The translations under genes and the position numbers were made by a program. Shown piece after piece: positions 50,096 to 62,100 of a stretch of DNA of 64,000 nucleotides (within the stretch, counting starts at the first letter, position 1; the number at the start of each line of letters is the position of its first letter). This DNA comes from Acanthosepion esculentum. Taxonomy: Eukaryota; Mollusca; Cephalopoda; Sepiida; Sepiidae. Under the pieces are notes generated by a model that saw nothing but the letters and a program-made list of their open reading frames with translations, was not told where the DNA came from and did not search any database. Where the stretch lies: NCBI GenBank assembly GCA_964036315.1, contig CAXIWW010000817.1, positions 1,151,501 to 1,215,500 on the forward strand, given 5' to 3'.

Positions 50096-52685
50096 GTGGT
50101 AGTTTCTGGGACTGTCTCCTGGGTGGGGGTCGTCTGCGTGGGACTTTCTGGGACTGGGCTCGTCTGCGTGGGACATTCTGGGACTGTCTCCTGGGTGGGG
50201 GGGGTCATCTGCGTGGGACTTTCTGGGACTGTCTCCTGGGTGGGGAGTCGTCTGCGTGGGACTTTCTGGGACTGGGTGTCTTCTGCGTGTTACTTTCTGG
50301 GACTGTCTCCTGAGTGGGGGGTCGTCTGTATGGGACTTTCTGGGACTCGCGGTCGTCTGCGTGGGTCTTTTTTGGACTCTCTCCTGGGTGGGGTGTCGTC
50401 TGCGTGGGACTTTCTGGGACTGTCTCCTGGGTGGTGGGTCGTCTGCGTGGGACTTTCTGTGACTGGGGGTCGTCTGCGTGTTATTTCTGGGACTGTCTCC
50501 TGGGTGGGGGGTCGTCTGCATGGGACTTTCTAGGACTCGGGGTCGTCTGCATGTATCTTTTTTGGACTTTCTCCTGGGTGGGGGGGTCGTCTGCGTGGGA
50601 CGTTCTGGGACTGTCTCCTGGGTGGGGATTCGTCTGCCTAGGACTTTCTGAGACTGGGTGTCGTCTGCGTGGTAGTTTCTGGGACTGTCTCCTGGGTGGG
50701 GGTCGTCTGCGTGGGACTTTCTGGGACTGGGCTCGTCTGCGTGGGACATTCTGGGACTGTCTCCTGGGTGTGGGGGGGTCATCTGCGTGGGACTTTCTGG
50801 GACTGTCTCCTGGGTGGGGAGTCGTCTGCGTGGGACTTTCTGGGACTGGGTGTCTTCTGCGTGTTACTTTCTGGGACTGTCTCCTGAGTGGGGGGTCGTC
50901 TGTATGGGACTTTCTGGGACTCGCGGTCGTCTGCGTGGGTCTTTTTTGACTCTCTCCTGGGTGGGGGGTCGTCTGCGTGGGACTATCTGGGACTGTCTCC
51001 TGGGTGGGGACTCTTCTGCGTGGGACATTCTGAGACTGGGTGTCGTCTGCCTGGGACTTTCTGGGACTGTCCCCTGAGTGGGGGTGTCGTCTGCGTAGGA
51101 CATTGTGGGACTGGGGGTCGTCTGCGTGGGACTTTCTGGGGCTGGGGGTCGTCTGCGTGTTACTTTCTGGGACTGTCTCCCGGGTGGGTGGTCATCTGTA
51201 TGGGACTTTCTGGGACTCAGGGTCGTCTGCGTGGGTCTTTTTTGGACTCTCTCCTGGGTGGGGTGTCGTCTGCGTGGGACTTTCTGGGACTGTCTCCTGG
51301 GTGGGGGGTCGTCTGCGTGGGACTTTCTGTGACTGGGGGTCGTCTGCGTGTTATTTCTGGGACTGTCTCCTGGGTGGGGGGTCGTCTGCATGGGACTTTC
51401 TAGGACTCGGGGTCGTCTGCATGTATCTTTTTTGGACTTTCTCCTGGGTGGGGGGGTCTTCTGCGTGGGACGTTCTGGGACTGTCTCCTGGGTGGGGATT
51501 CGTCTGCCTAGGACTTTCTGAGACTGGGTGTCGTCTGCGTGGTAGTTTCTGGGACTGTCTCCTGGGTGGGGGTCGTCTGCGTGGGACTTTCTGGGACTGG
51601 GCTCGTCTGCGTGGGACATTCTGGGACTGTCTCCTGGGTGGGGGGGGGTCATCTGCGTGGGACTTTCTGGGACTGTCTCCTGGGTGGGGAGTCGTCTGCG
51701 TGGGACTTTCTGGGACTGGGTGTCTTCTGCGTGTTACTTTCTGGGACTGTCTCCTGAGTGGGGGGTCGTCTGTATGGGACTTTCTGGGACTCGCGGTCGT
51801 CTGCGTGGGTCTTTTTTGGACTCTCTCCTGGGTGGGGTGTCGTCTGCGTGGGACTTTCTGGGACTGTCTCCTGGGTGGTGGGTCGTCTGCGTGGGACTTT
51901 CTGTGACTGGGGGTCGTCTGCGTGTTATTTCTGGGACTGTCTCCTGGGTGGGGGGTCGTCTGCATGGGACTTTCTAGGACTCGGTGTCGTCTGCATGTAT
52001 CTTTTTTGGACTTTCTCCTGGGTGGGGGGGTCGTCTGCGTGGGACGTTCTGGGACTGTCTCCTGGGTGGGGATTCGTCTGCCTAGGACTTTCTGAGACTG
52101 GGTGTCGTCTGCGTGGTAGTTTCTGGGACTGTCTCCTGGGTGGGGGTCGTCTGCGTGGGACTTTCTGGGACTGGGCTCGTCTGCGTGGGACATTCTGGGA
52201 CTGTCTCCTGGGTGTGGGGGGGTCATCTGCGTGGGACTTTCTGGGACTGTCTCCTGGGTGGGGAGTCGTCTGCGTGGGACTTTCTGGGACTGGGTGTCTT
52301 CTGCGTGTTACTTTCTGGGACTGTCTCCTGAGTGGGGGGTCGTCTGTATGGGACTTTCTGGGACTCGCGGTCGTCTGCGTGGGTCTTTTTTGGACTCTCT
52401 CCTGGGTGGGGGGTCGTCTGCGTGGGACTATCTGGGACTGTCTCCTGGGTGGGGACTCTTCTGCGTGGGACATTCTGAGACTGGGTGTCGTCTGCCTGGG
52501 ACTTTCTGGGACTGTCCCCTGAGTGGGGGTGTCGTCTGCGTAGGACATTGTGGGACTGGGGGTCGTCTGCGTGGGACTTTCTGGGGCTGGGGGTCGTCTG
52601 CGTGTTACTTTCTGCGACTGTCTCCTGGGTGGGGCTTTGTCTGTATGGGACTTTCTGGGACTCGCGGTCGTCTGCGTTTGTCTTT
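50096..52685 (+). repeat. Sat-A higher-order repeat of about 573 bp
   Basis: The marker GTGGTAGTTTCTGGGA recurs at 50096, 50669, 51539 and 52113 (steps 573, 870, 574), with the same neighbouring variants (GTGCACTTTC is absent; CTAGGACTTTCTGAGACT and GTATCTTTTTTGGAC are present). The 870-bp step contains about 297 bp extra. Further copies of the marker lie at 49302, 53685, 55196 and 56174, so the unit has been rearranged and re-amplified across the block. Confidence 0.85.
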
Positions 52686-53475
52686 TTTGGACTCTCTCCT
52701 GGGTGGTGGGTCGTATCTGTGGGACTATCTGGGGCTGTCTCCTGGCTGGGGAGTCGTCTGCCTGGGACATTCTGATACTGGGTGTCGTCTGCCTGGGAGT
52801 TTCTGGGACTGGGCTCGTCTGCGTGGGACTTTCTCGGACTGTCTCCTGGGTGGGGAGGTCGTCTGCGTGGGACTTTCTGTGACTGGGTGTCTTCTGCGTG
52901 TTACTTTCTGGGACTGTCTCCTGAGTGGGGGGTCGTCTGTATGGGACTTTCTGGGACTCGCGGTCGTCTGCGTGGGTCTTTTTTGGACTCTCTCCTGGGT
53001 GGGGGGTCGTCTGCGTGGGACTATCTGGGACTGTCTCCTGGGTGGGGACTCTTCTGCGTGGGACATTCTGAGACTGGGTGTCGTCTGCCTGGGACTTTCT
53101 GGGACTGTCCCCTGAGTGGGGGTGTCGTCTGCGTAGGACATTGTGGGACTGGGGGTCGTCTGCGTGGGACTTTCTGGGGCTGGGGGTCGTCTGCGTGTTA
53201 CTTTCTGCGACTGTCTCCTGGGTGGGGCTTTGTCTGTATGGGACTTTCTGGGACTCGCGGTCGTCTGCGTTTGTCTTTTTTGGACTCTCTCCTGGGTGGT
53301 GGGTCGTATCTGTGGGACTATCTGGGGCTGTCTCCTGGCTGGGGAGTCGTCTGCCTGGGACATTCTGATACTGGGTGTCGTCTGCCTGGGAGTTTCTGGG
53401 ACTGGGCTCGTCTGCGTGGGACTTTCTCGGACTGTCTCCTGGGTGGGGAGGTCGTCTGCGTGGGACTTTCTGTGA
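52285..53475 (+). repeat. 593-bp tandem duplication in A3
   Basis: Copy one spans 52285-52877 and copy two 52878-53475. Both start at GGGTGTCTTCTGCGTGTTAC (52292 and 52885) and keep the same variants in order, for example GGGGCTTTGTCTGTATGG and GTCGTATCTGTGGGAC. I saw no difference within the duplicated core. A third, slightly diverged copy of the same segment lies about 2.5 kb further on (55567-55857). Confidence 0.88.
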
Positions 53476-53689
53476 CTTAGGGTCGTCTGCCTGTTAATTT
53501 CTGGGACTGTCTCCTGGGTGGGGGGTCGTCTGTATGGGACTTTCTGGGACTCGCGGTCGTCTGCGTGGGTCTTTTTTGGACTCTCTCCTGGGTGGGGGGG
53601 GTCTTCTGCGTGGGACGTTCTGGGACAGTCTCCTGGGTGGGGAGTCGTCTGCCTAGGACTTTCTGTGACTGGGTGTCGTCTGCGTGGTA

Positions 53690-56600
53690 GTTTCTGGGAC
53701 TCTCTCCTGGGTGGGTGTCGTCTGCGTGGGACTTTCTGTTGACTGGGCTCGTCTGCGTGGGACTTTCTGGGACTGTCTCCTGGGTGGGGGGGGTCGTCTG
53801 CGTGGGACTTTCTGGGACTGTCTCCTGGGTGGAGGGTCGTCTGCGTGGGACTTTCTGGGACTGTCTCCTGGGTGGGGGGTCGTCTGCTTGGGACTTTCTG
53901 AGACAGTCTCCTGGGTGGGGGTCGTCTGCGTGGGACTTTCTGGGTCAGTCTCCTGGGTGGGGCTCGTCTGCGTGGCACTTTCTGGGACTGGGGGTCGTCT
54001 GCGTGGGACTTTCTGGGACTGTCTCCTGGGTGGGGGGTCGTCTGCGTGGGACTTTCTGGGACTGTCTCCTGGGTGGGGGGTCGGCTGCTTGGGACTTTCA
54101 GGGACTGGGTGTCGTCTGCGTGGGAGTTTCTGGGTCAGTCTCCTGGGTGGGGTTCGTCTGCGTGGCACTTTCTGGGACTGGGGGTCGTCTGCGTGGGACT
54201 TTCTGGGACTGTTTCCTGGGTGGGGGGTCGTCTGCGTGGGACTTTCTGTGACAGTCTCCTGGGTGGGGAGTCGTCTGCGTGGGACTTTCTGAGACAGGGT
54301 TTCTTCTGCGTGGGTCTTTCTGGTACTGACTCCTGGGTGGGGGGCCGTCTGCGTGGGACTTTCTGGGACTGTCTCCTGGGTGGAGGGTCCTCTGCGTGGG
54401 ATTTTCTGGGACTGGTGTTGTCTGCGTGGGACTTTCTGGGACAGGTGGTCTTCTGCGTGGGACTTCCTGGGACTGGGGTTCGTCCCTCGTGGGACTTTCT
54501 GGGACTGGGGGTTGTCTGAGTGGGACTTTCTGGGACTGTCTCATGGATGGGGGTCGTCTGCGTTGGATTTTCTGGGACTGTCTCCTGGGTGGGGGGTCGT
54601 CTGCGTAGGACTTTGTGGGACTGGTGGTCGTCTGCGTGGGACTTTCTGGGACTGGGGGTCGTCTGCATGTTACTTTCTGTGACTGTCTCCTGGGTGGGGG
54701 TCGTCTGTGTGGGACTTTCTGGGACTTGGGGTCGTCTGCGTGGGTCTCTTTTGGACTCTCTCCTGGGTGGGGGTCGTCTGCGTGGGACTTTCTGGGACTG
54801 TCTCCTGGGTGGGGAGTCGTCTGCCTGGGACTTTCTGAGACTGGGTGTCGTCTGCGTGGGAGTTTCTGGGACTGTCTCCTGGGTGGGGGTTGTCTGCGTG
54901 GGACTTTCAGGGACTGGGCTCGTCTGCGTGGGACTTTCTGGGACTGTCTCCTGGGTGGTCGGGTCGTCTGCGTGGGACTTTCTGTGACTGGGGGTCGTCT
55001 GCGTGTTACTTTCTGGGACTGTCTCCTGGGTGGGGGGTCGTCTGCATGGGACTTTCTAGGTTCGGGGTCGTCTGCATGTATCTTTTTTGGACTTTCTCCT
55101 GGGTGGGGGGGGGTCGTCTGCGTGGGACGTTCTGGGACTGTCTCCTGGGTGGGGATTCGTCTGCCTAGGACTTTCTGAGACTGGGTGTCGTCTGCGTGGT
55201 AGTTTCTGGGACTGTCTCCTGGGTGGGGGTCGTCTGCGTGGGACTTTCTGGGACTGGGCTCGTCTGCGTGGGACATTCTGGGACTGTCTCCTGGGTGGGG
55301 GGGGTCGTCTGCGTGGGACTTTCTGGGACTGTCTCCTGGGTGGGGAGTCGTCTGCGTGGGACTTTCTGGGACTGGGGGTCTTCTGCGTGTTACTTTCTGG
55401 GACTGTCTCCTGAGTGGGGGGTCGTCTGTATGGGACTTTCTGGGACTCGCGGTCGTCTGCGTGGGTCTTTTTTGGACTCTCTCCTGGGTGGGGGGTCGTC
55501 TGCGTGGGACTATCTGGGACTGTCTCCTGGGTGGGGAGTCTTCTGCGTGGGACATTCTGAGACTGGGTGTCGTCTGCCTGGGACTTTCTGGGACTGTCCC
55601 CTGAGTGGGGGTGTCGTCTGCGTAGGACATTGTGGGACTGGGGGTCGTCTGCGTGGGACTTTCTGGGGCTGGGGGTCGTCTCCGTGTTACTTTCTGCGAC
55701 TGTCTCCTGGGTGGGGCTTTGTTTGTATGGAACTTTCTGGGACTCGCGGTCGTCTGCGTTTGTCTTTTTTGGACTCTCTCCTGGGTGGTGGGTCGTATCT
55801 GTGGGACTATCTGGGTCTGTCTCCTGGCTGGGGAGTCGTCTGCCTGGGACATTCTGAGACTGGGTGTCGTCTGCCTGGGAGTTTCTGGGACTGGGCTCGT
55901 CTGCGTGGGACTTTCTCGGACTGTCTCCTGGGTGGGGGGGGGTCGTCTGCGTGGGACTTTCTGTGACTTAGGGTCGTCTGCCTGTTACTTTCTGGGACTG
56001 TATCCTGGGTGGGGGGTCGTCTGTATGGGACTTTCTAGGACTCGGGGTCGTCTGCATGCATCTTTTTTGACTCTCTCCTGGGTGGGGGGGGTCTTCTGCG
56101 TGGGACGTTCTGGGACAGTCTCCTGGGTGGGGAGTCGTCTGCCTAGGACTTTCTGAGACTGGGTGTCGTCTGCGTGGTAGTTTCTGGGACTCTCTCCTGG
56201 GTGGGGGTCGTCTGCGTGGGACTTTCTGGGACTGGGCTCGTCTGTGTGGGACTTTCTGGGACTGTCTCCTGGGTGGGGGGGGGTCGTCTGCGTGGGACTT
56301 TCTGGGACTGTCTCCTGGGTGGGGGGTCGTCTGCGTGGGACTTTCTGGGACTGTCTCCTGGGTGGGGGGTCGTTTGCGTGGGACTTCTGTGACTGTCTCC
56401 TGGGTGGGGGGTCGTCTGCTTGGGACTTTCTGAGACAGTCTCCTGGGTGGGGGTCGTCTGCGTGGGACTTTCTGGGTCAGTCTCCTGGGTGGGGCTCGTC
56501 TGCGTGGCACTGCTTGGGACTTTCAGGGACTGGGTGTCGTCTGCGTGGGAGTTTCTGGGTCAGTCTCCTGGGTGGGGTTCGTCTGCCTGGCACTTTCTGG

Positions 56601-58815
56601 GACTGGGGGTCGTCTGCGTGGGACTTTCTGGGACTGTTTCCTGGGTGGGGGGTCGTCTGCGTGGGACTTTCTGTGACAGTCTCCTGGGTAGGGAGTCGTC
56701 TGCGTGGGACTTTCTGAGACAGGGTTTCTTCTGCGTGGGTCTTTCTGGTACTGACTACTGGGTGGGGGGCCGTCTGCGTGGGACTTTCTGGGACAGGTGG
56801 TCTTCTGCGTGGGACTTCCTGGGACTGGGGTTCGTCCCTCGTGGGACTTTCTGGGACTGGGGGTTGTCTGAGTGGGACTTTCTGGGACTGTCTCATGGAT
56901 GGGGGTCGTCTGCGTTGGATTTTCTGGGACTGTCTCCTGGGTGGGGGGTCGTCTGCGTAGGACTTTGTGGGACTGGTGGTCGTCTGCGTGGGACTTTCTG
57001 GGACTGGGGGTCGTCTGCATGTTACTTTCTGTGGGTGGGGGTTGTCTGCGTGGGACTTTCTGGGACTGGGCTCGTCTGCGTGGGACTTTCTGGGACTGTC
57101 TCCTGGGTGGTCGGGTCGTCTGCGTGGTACTTTCTGGGACTGTCTCCTGGGTGGGGGGTCGTCTGCGTGGGACTTTCTGGGACTGTCTCCTGGGTGGGGA
57201 GTCGTCTGCGTCGGACTTTCTGAGACAGGGGGTCGTCTGCGTGTGTCTTTCTGTTACTGACTCCTGGTTATGGGGCCGTCTGCGTGGGACTTTCTGGGAC
57301 TGTCTCCTGGGTGGAGGGTCCTCTGCGTGGGATTTTCTGGGACTGGGGGTCCTCTGCGTGGGACTTTCTGGGACAGGGGGTCTTCTGCGTGGGACTTCCT
57401 GAGACTGGGGTTCGTCTTCGTGGGACTTTCTGGGACTGGGGGTTGTCTGAGTGGGACTTTCTGGGACTGTCTTCTTGGTGGGGGGTCGTCTGCGTGGGAC
57501 TTTCTGGGACTGTCTCCTTGGTGGGAGGCGTCTGCGTGGGACTTTCCGGGACTGTGGGTCGTCTCCGTGGGACTTTCTGGGACTGTCTCATGGGTTGGGG
57601 GTCGTCTGCGTGGGACTTTCTGGGATTAGGGGTCGTCATCGTGGGACTTTCTGGGACTGTCTCCTGTCTGGGGGGTCGTCTGGGTGGGTCTTTCTGGGAC
57701 TAGAGGTCGTCTGCGTGGGAATTTCTGGTACTGTGTCCTTGGTGGGGGGCGTCTGCGGGGGACTTTCTGGGACTGTGGGTCGTCTCCGTGGGACTTTCTT
57801 GGACTGTCTCATGGATGGGGGTCGTCTGCGTTGGATTTTCTGGGACTGTCTCCTGGGTGGGGGGTCGTCTGCGTAGGACTTTGTAGGACTGGTGGTCGTC
57901 TGCGTGGGACTTTCTGGGACTGGGGGTCGTCTGCGTGTTACTTTCTGTGACTGTCTCCTGGGTGGGGGGTCGTCTGCGTGGGACTTTCTGGGACTGTCTC
58001 CTGGGTGGGGGGTCGTTTGCGTGGGACTTCTGTGACTGTCTCCTGGGTGTGGGGTCGTCTGTTTGGGACTTTCTGAGACAGTCTCCTAGGTGGGGGTCGT
58101 CTGCGTGGGACTTTCTGGGTCAGTCTCCTGGGTGGGGCTCATCTGCGTGGCACTTTCTGGGACTGGGGGTCGTCTGCGTGGGACTTTCTGGGACTGTCTC
58201 CTTGGTGGGGGGTCGTCTGCGTGGGACTTTCTGGGACTGTCTCCTGGGTGGGGGGTCGGCTGCTTGGGACTTTCAGGGACTGGGTGTCGTCTGCGTGGGA
58301 GTTTCTGGGTCAGTCTCCTGGGTGGGGTTCGTCTGCGTGGCACTTTCTGGGACTGGGGGTCGTCTGCGTGGGACTTTCTGGGACTGTTTCCTGGGTGGGG
58401 AGTCGTCTGCGTGGGACTTTCTGAGACAGGGTTTCTTCTGCGTGGGTCTTTCTGGTACTGACTCCTGGGTTGGGGGCCGTCTGCGTGGGACTTTCTGGGA
58501 CTGTCTCCTGGGTGGAGGGTCCTCTGCGTGGGATTTTCTGGGACTGGGGTTGTCTGCGTGGGACTTTCTGGGACAGGTGGTCTTCTGCGTGGGACTTCCT
58601 GGGACTGGGGTTCGTCCCTCGTGGGACTTTCGGGGACTGGGGGTTGTCTGAGTGGGACTTTCTGGGACTGTCTCATGGATGGGGGTCGTCTACGTTGGAT
58701 TTTCTGGGACTGTCTCCTGGGTGGGGGGTCGTCTGCGTAGGACTTTGTGGGACTGGTGGTCGTCTGCGTGGGACTTTCTGGGACTGGGGGTCGTCTGCGT
58801 GTTACTTTCTGTGAC
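53690..58815 (+). repeat. Three related Sat-A segments, about 53.7-54.7, 56.2-57.0 and 57.9-58.8 kb
   Basis: Each segment carries CTGGGTCAGTCTCCTGGGTG (near 53940, 56466 and 58107), followed by GAGACAGGGTTTCTTCTGCG and GGGGTTCGTCCCTCGTGGGA. The parts 54396-54608 and 58528-58740 are nearly identical (offset 4,132 bp). The middle segment has internal deletions. These are long duplications within one satellite block, not separate elements. Confidence 0.8.
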
Positions 58816-59154
58816 TGTCTCCTGGGTGGGGGGTCGTCTGTGTGGGACTTTCTGGGACTCGGGGTCGTCTGCGTGGGTCTCTTTTGGACTCTCTCCTGGG
58901 TGGGGGTCGTCTGCGTGGGACTTTCTGGGACTGTCTCCTGGGTGGGGGGTCGTCTGCCTGGGACTTTCTGAGACTGGGTGTCGTCTGCGTGGGAGTTTCT
59001 GGGACTGTCTCCTGGGTGGAGGGTCCTCTGCGTGGGATTTTCTGGGACTGGGGGTCGTCTGCGTGGGACTTTCTTGGACAGGGGATCTTCTGCGTGGGAC
59101 TTCCTGGGACTGGGGTTCGTCTTCGTGGGACTTTCTGGGACTGGGGGTTGTCTG

Positions 59155-62100
59155 AGTGGGACTTTCTGGGACTGTCTTCTTGGTGGGGGGTCGTCTGCGT
59201 GGGACTTTCTGGGACTGTCTCCTTGGTGGGGGGCGTCTGCGTTGGACTTTCTGGGACTGTGGGTCGTCTCCGTGGGACTTTCTGGGACTAGGGGTCGTCA
59301 TCGTGGGACTTTCTGGGACTGTCTCCTGTCTGGGGGGTCGTCTGCGTGGGTCTTTCTGGGACTAGGGGTCGTCTGCGTGGGAATTTCTGGTACTGTCTCC
59401 TTGGTGGGGGGCGTCTGCGTGGGACTTTCTGGGACTGTGGGTCGTCTCCGTGGGACTTTCTTGGACTCTCTCATGGATGGGGGTCGTCTGCGTTGGATTT
59501 TCTGGGACTGGTGGTCGTCTGCATGGGACTTTCTGGGACTGGGGGTCGTCTGCGTGTTACTTTCTGTGACTGTCTCCTGGTTGGGGGGTCGTCTGTATGG
59601 GACTTTCTGGGACTCGGGGTCGTCTGCGTGGGTCTTTCTGGGACTGTCTCCTGGGTGGTGAGTCGTCTGCTTGGGACTTTCAGGGACTGGGTGTCGTCAG
59701 CGTGGGAGTTTTTGGGACTGCGGGTTGGACTTTCTGGGACTGTCTCCTGGGTGGGGGGTCGTCTGCGTGGGACTTTCTGGGACTGTCTCCTGGGTGGGGG
59801 TCGTCATCGTGGGACTTGCTTGGACTGTCTCCTGGGTGGAAGGTTGTCTGCGTGGGATATCTGGGACAGGCTCCTGGGTGGGGGGTCGTCTGCATGGGAC
59901 TTTCTGGGACTGGGGGTCGTCTGCGTGGGTCTTTCTTGGATTCTCCTGGGTGAGGGGTTTTCTGCGTGGGACATTCTGGGACTGGAGGTCGTCTGCGTGG
60001 GTCTTTCTGAGACTGTCTCCTGGGTGGGGGTTCGTCTGCGTGGGACTTTCTGGGAATATCTCCTGCGTGGGGAGTCGTCTGCGTGGGACTTTCCGGGACT
60101 GGGTGTCGTCTGCGTGGGACTTTCTGGTACTGTCTCCTGGGTGGGGGGTCGTCTGCGTCGGACTTTCTGGGACTGTCTCCTGGATGGGGGCTCGTCTGGG
60201 TGGGACTTTCTAGGACTGTCTCCTGGGTGGGGGTCTTCTGCGTCGGATTTTCTGGGACTGTCTCCTGTCTGGGGGTCGTCTGCGTGGGACTTTCTTGGAC
60301 TGTGGGTCGTCAGCGTGGGACTTTCTGGGACTGTCTCCAGGGTGGGCGTCGTCTGCGTGGGATATCTGGGACAGGCTCCTCGGTGGGGGGTCGTCTTCAT
60401 GGGACTTTCTGGGACTGGGTGTCTTTTGCGTGGGACTGACTCCTACATGGGGGGTAGTCTGCGTGGGACTTTCAGGGACTGGGTGTCGTCTGCGTGGGAC
60501 TTTCTGGGACTGTCTCCTGGGTGGTGGTCGTCTGCGTGGGACTTTCTGGGACTGAAGGTCGTCTGCGTGGGACTTTATGGGACTGGGGGTCGTCTGCGTG
60601 GGTCATTCTGGGACTCTCTCCTGGGTGGGGGGTCGTCTTCGTGGGACATTCTTGGACTGTTTCCTCGGTGGGGACTCGTCTGCGTGGGACTTTCTGGGAC
60701 TGGGGGTCGTCTGCGTGGGGCTTTCTGGGACAGTCTCCTGGGTTCGGTGTCGTCTGCGTGGGATTTTCTGGGTCTGGGGGAGGTCTCCGTGCGACTTGCT
60801 GGGACACTCTCCTGTCTGGGGGTCCTCTGCCTGTGATATCTAGGACTGTCTCCTGGGTGGGGTGTCGTCTGCATGGGACTTTCTGGGACTGGGGGTCGTC
60901 TGCATGGGTATTTCTGGTACAGGCTCCTTGGTGCGGTGTCGTCTGCGTAGGATTTTCTGGGACTGGGGGTCGTCTGCGTGGGATTTTCTGGGACTGGGGG
61001 TCGTCTGCGTGGGATTTTCTGGGACTGTCTCCTGTCTGGGGGTCGTCTGCCTGGGACTTTCTTGGACTGGGGGTCGTCAGCGTGGGACTTTCTGGGACTG
61101 TCTTCTTGGTGGGGGGTCGTCTGCGTGGGACTTTCTGGGACTGTCTCCTTGGTGGGGGGCGTCTGCGTTGGACTTTCTGGGACTGTGAGTCGTCTCCGTG
61201 GGACTTTCTGGGACTAGGGGTCGTCATCGTGGGACTTTCTGGGACTGTCTCCTGTCTGGGGGGTCGTCTGCGTGGGTCTTTCTGGGACTAGGGGTCGTCT
61301 GCGTGGGAATTTCTGGTACTGTCTCCTTGGTGGGGGGCGTCTGCGTGGGACTTTCTGGGACTGTGGGTCGTCTCCGTGGGACTTTCTTGGACTCTCTCAT
61401 GGATGGGGGTCGTCTGCGTTGGATTTTCTGGGACTGGTGGTCGTCTGCATGGGACTTTCTGGGACTGGGGGTCGTCTGCGTGTTACTTTCTGTGACTGTC
61501 TCCTGGTTGGGGGGTCGTCTGTATGGGACTTTCTGGGACTCGGGGTCGTCTGCGTGGGTCTTTCTGGGACTGTCTCCTGGGTGGTGAGTCGTCTGCTTGG
61601 GACTTTCAGGGACTGGGTGTCGTCAGCGTGGGAGTTTTTGGGACTGCGGGTTGGACTTTCTGGGACTGTCTCCTGGGTGGGGGGTCGTCTGCGTGGGATT
61701 TTCTGGGACTGTCTCCTGGGTGGGGGTCGTCATCGTGGGACTTGCTTGGACTGTCTCCTGGGTGTAAGGTTGTCTGCGTGGGATATCTGGGACAGGCTCC
61801 TGGGTGGGGGGTCGTCTGCATGGGACTTTCTGGGACTGGGGGTCGTCTGCGTGGGTCTTTCTTGGATTCTCCTGGGTGAGGGGTTTTCTGCGTGGGACAT
61901 TCTGGGACTGGAGGTCGTCTGCGTGGGTCTTTCTGAGACTGTCTCCTGGGTTGGGGTTCGTCTGCGTGTGACTTTCTGGGAATATCTCCTGCGTGGGGAG
62001 TCGTCTGCGTGGGACTTTCCGGGACTGGGTGTCGTCTGCGTGGGACTTTCTGGTACTGTCTCCTGGGTGGGGGGTCGTCTGCGTCGGACTTTCTGGGACT

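Noticed and set aside
54098..55852. Minus-strand frame of 584 codons rich in Arg, Pro, Gln, Ser and His
   Set aside because: It is the reverse reading of Sat-A; the composition follows from the repeat. The same peptide pattern appears wherever Sat-A occurs.
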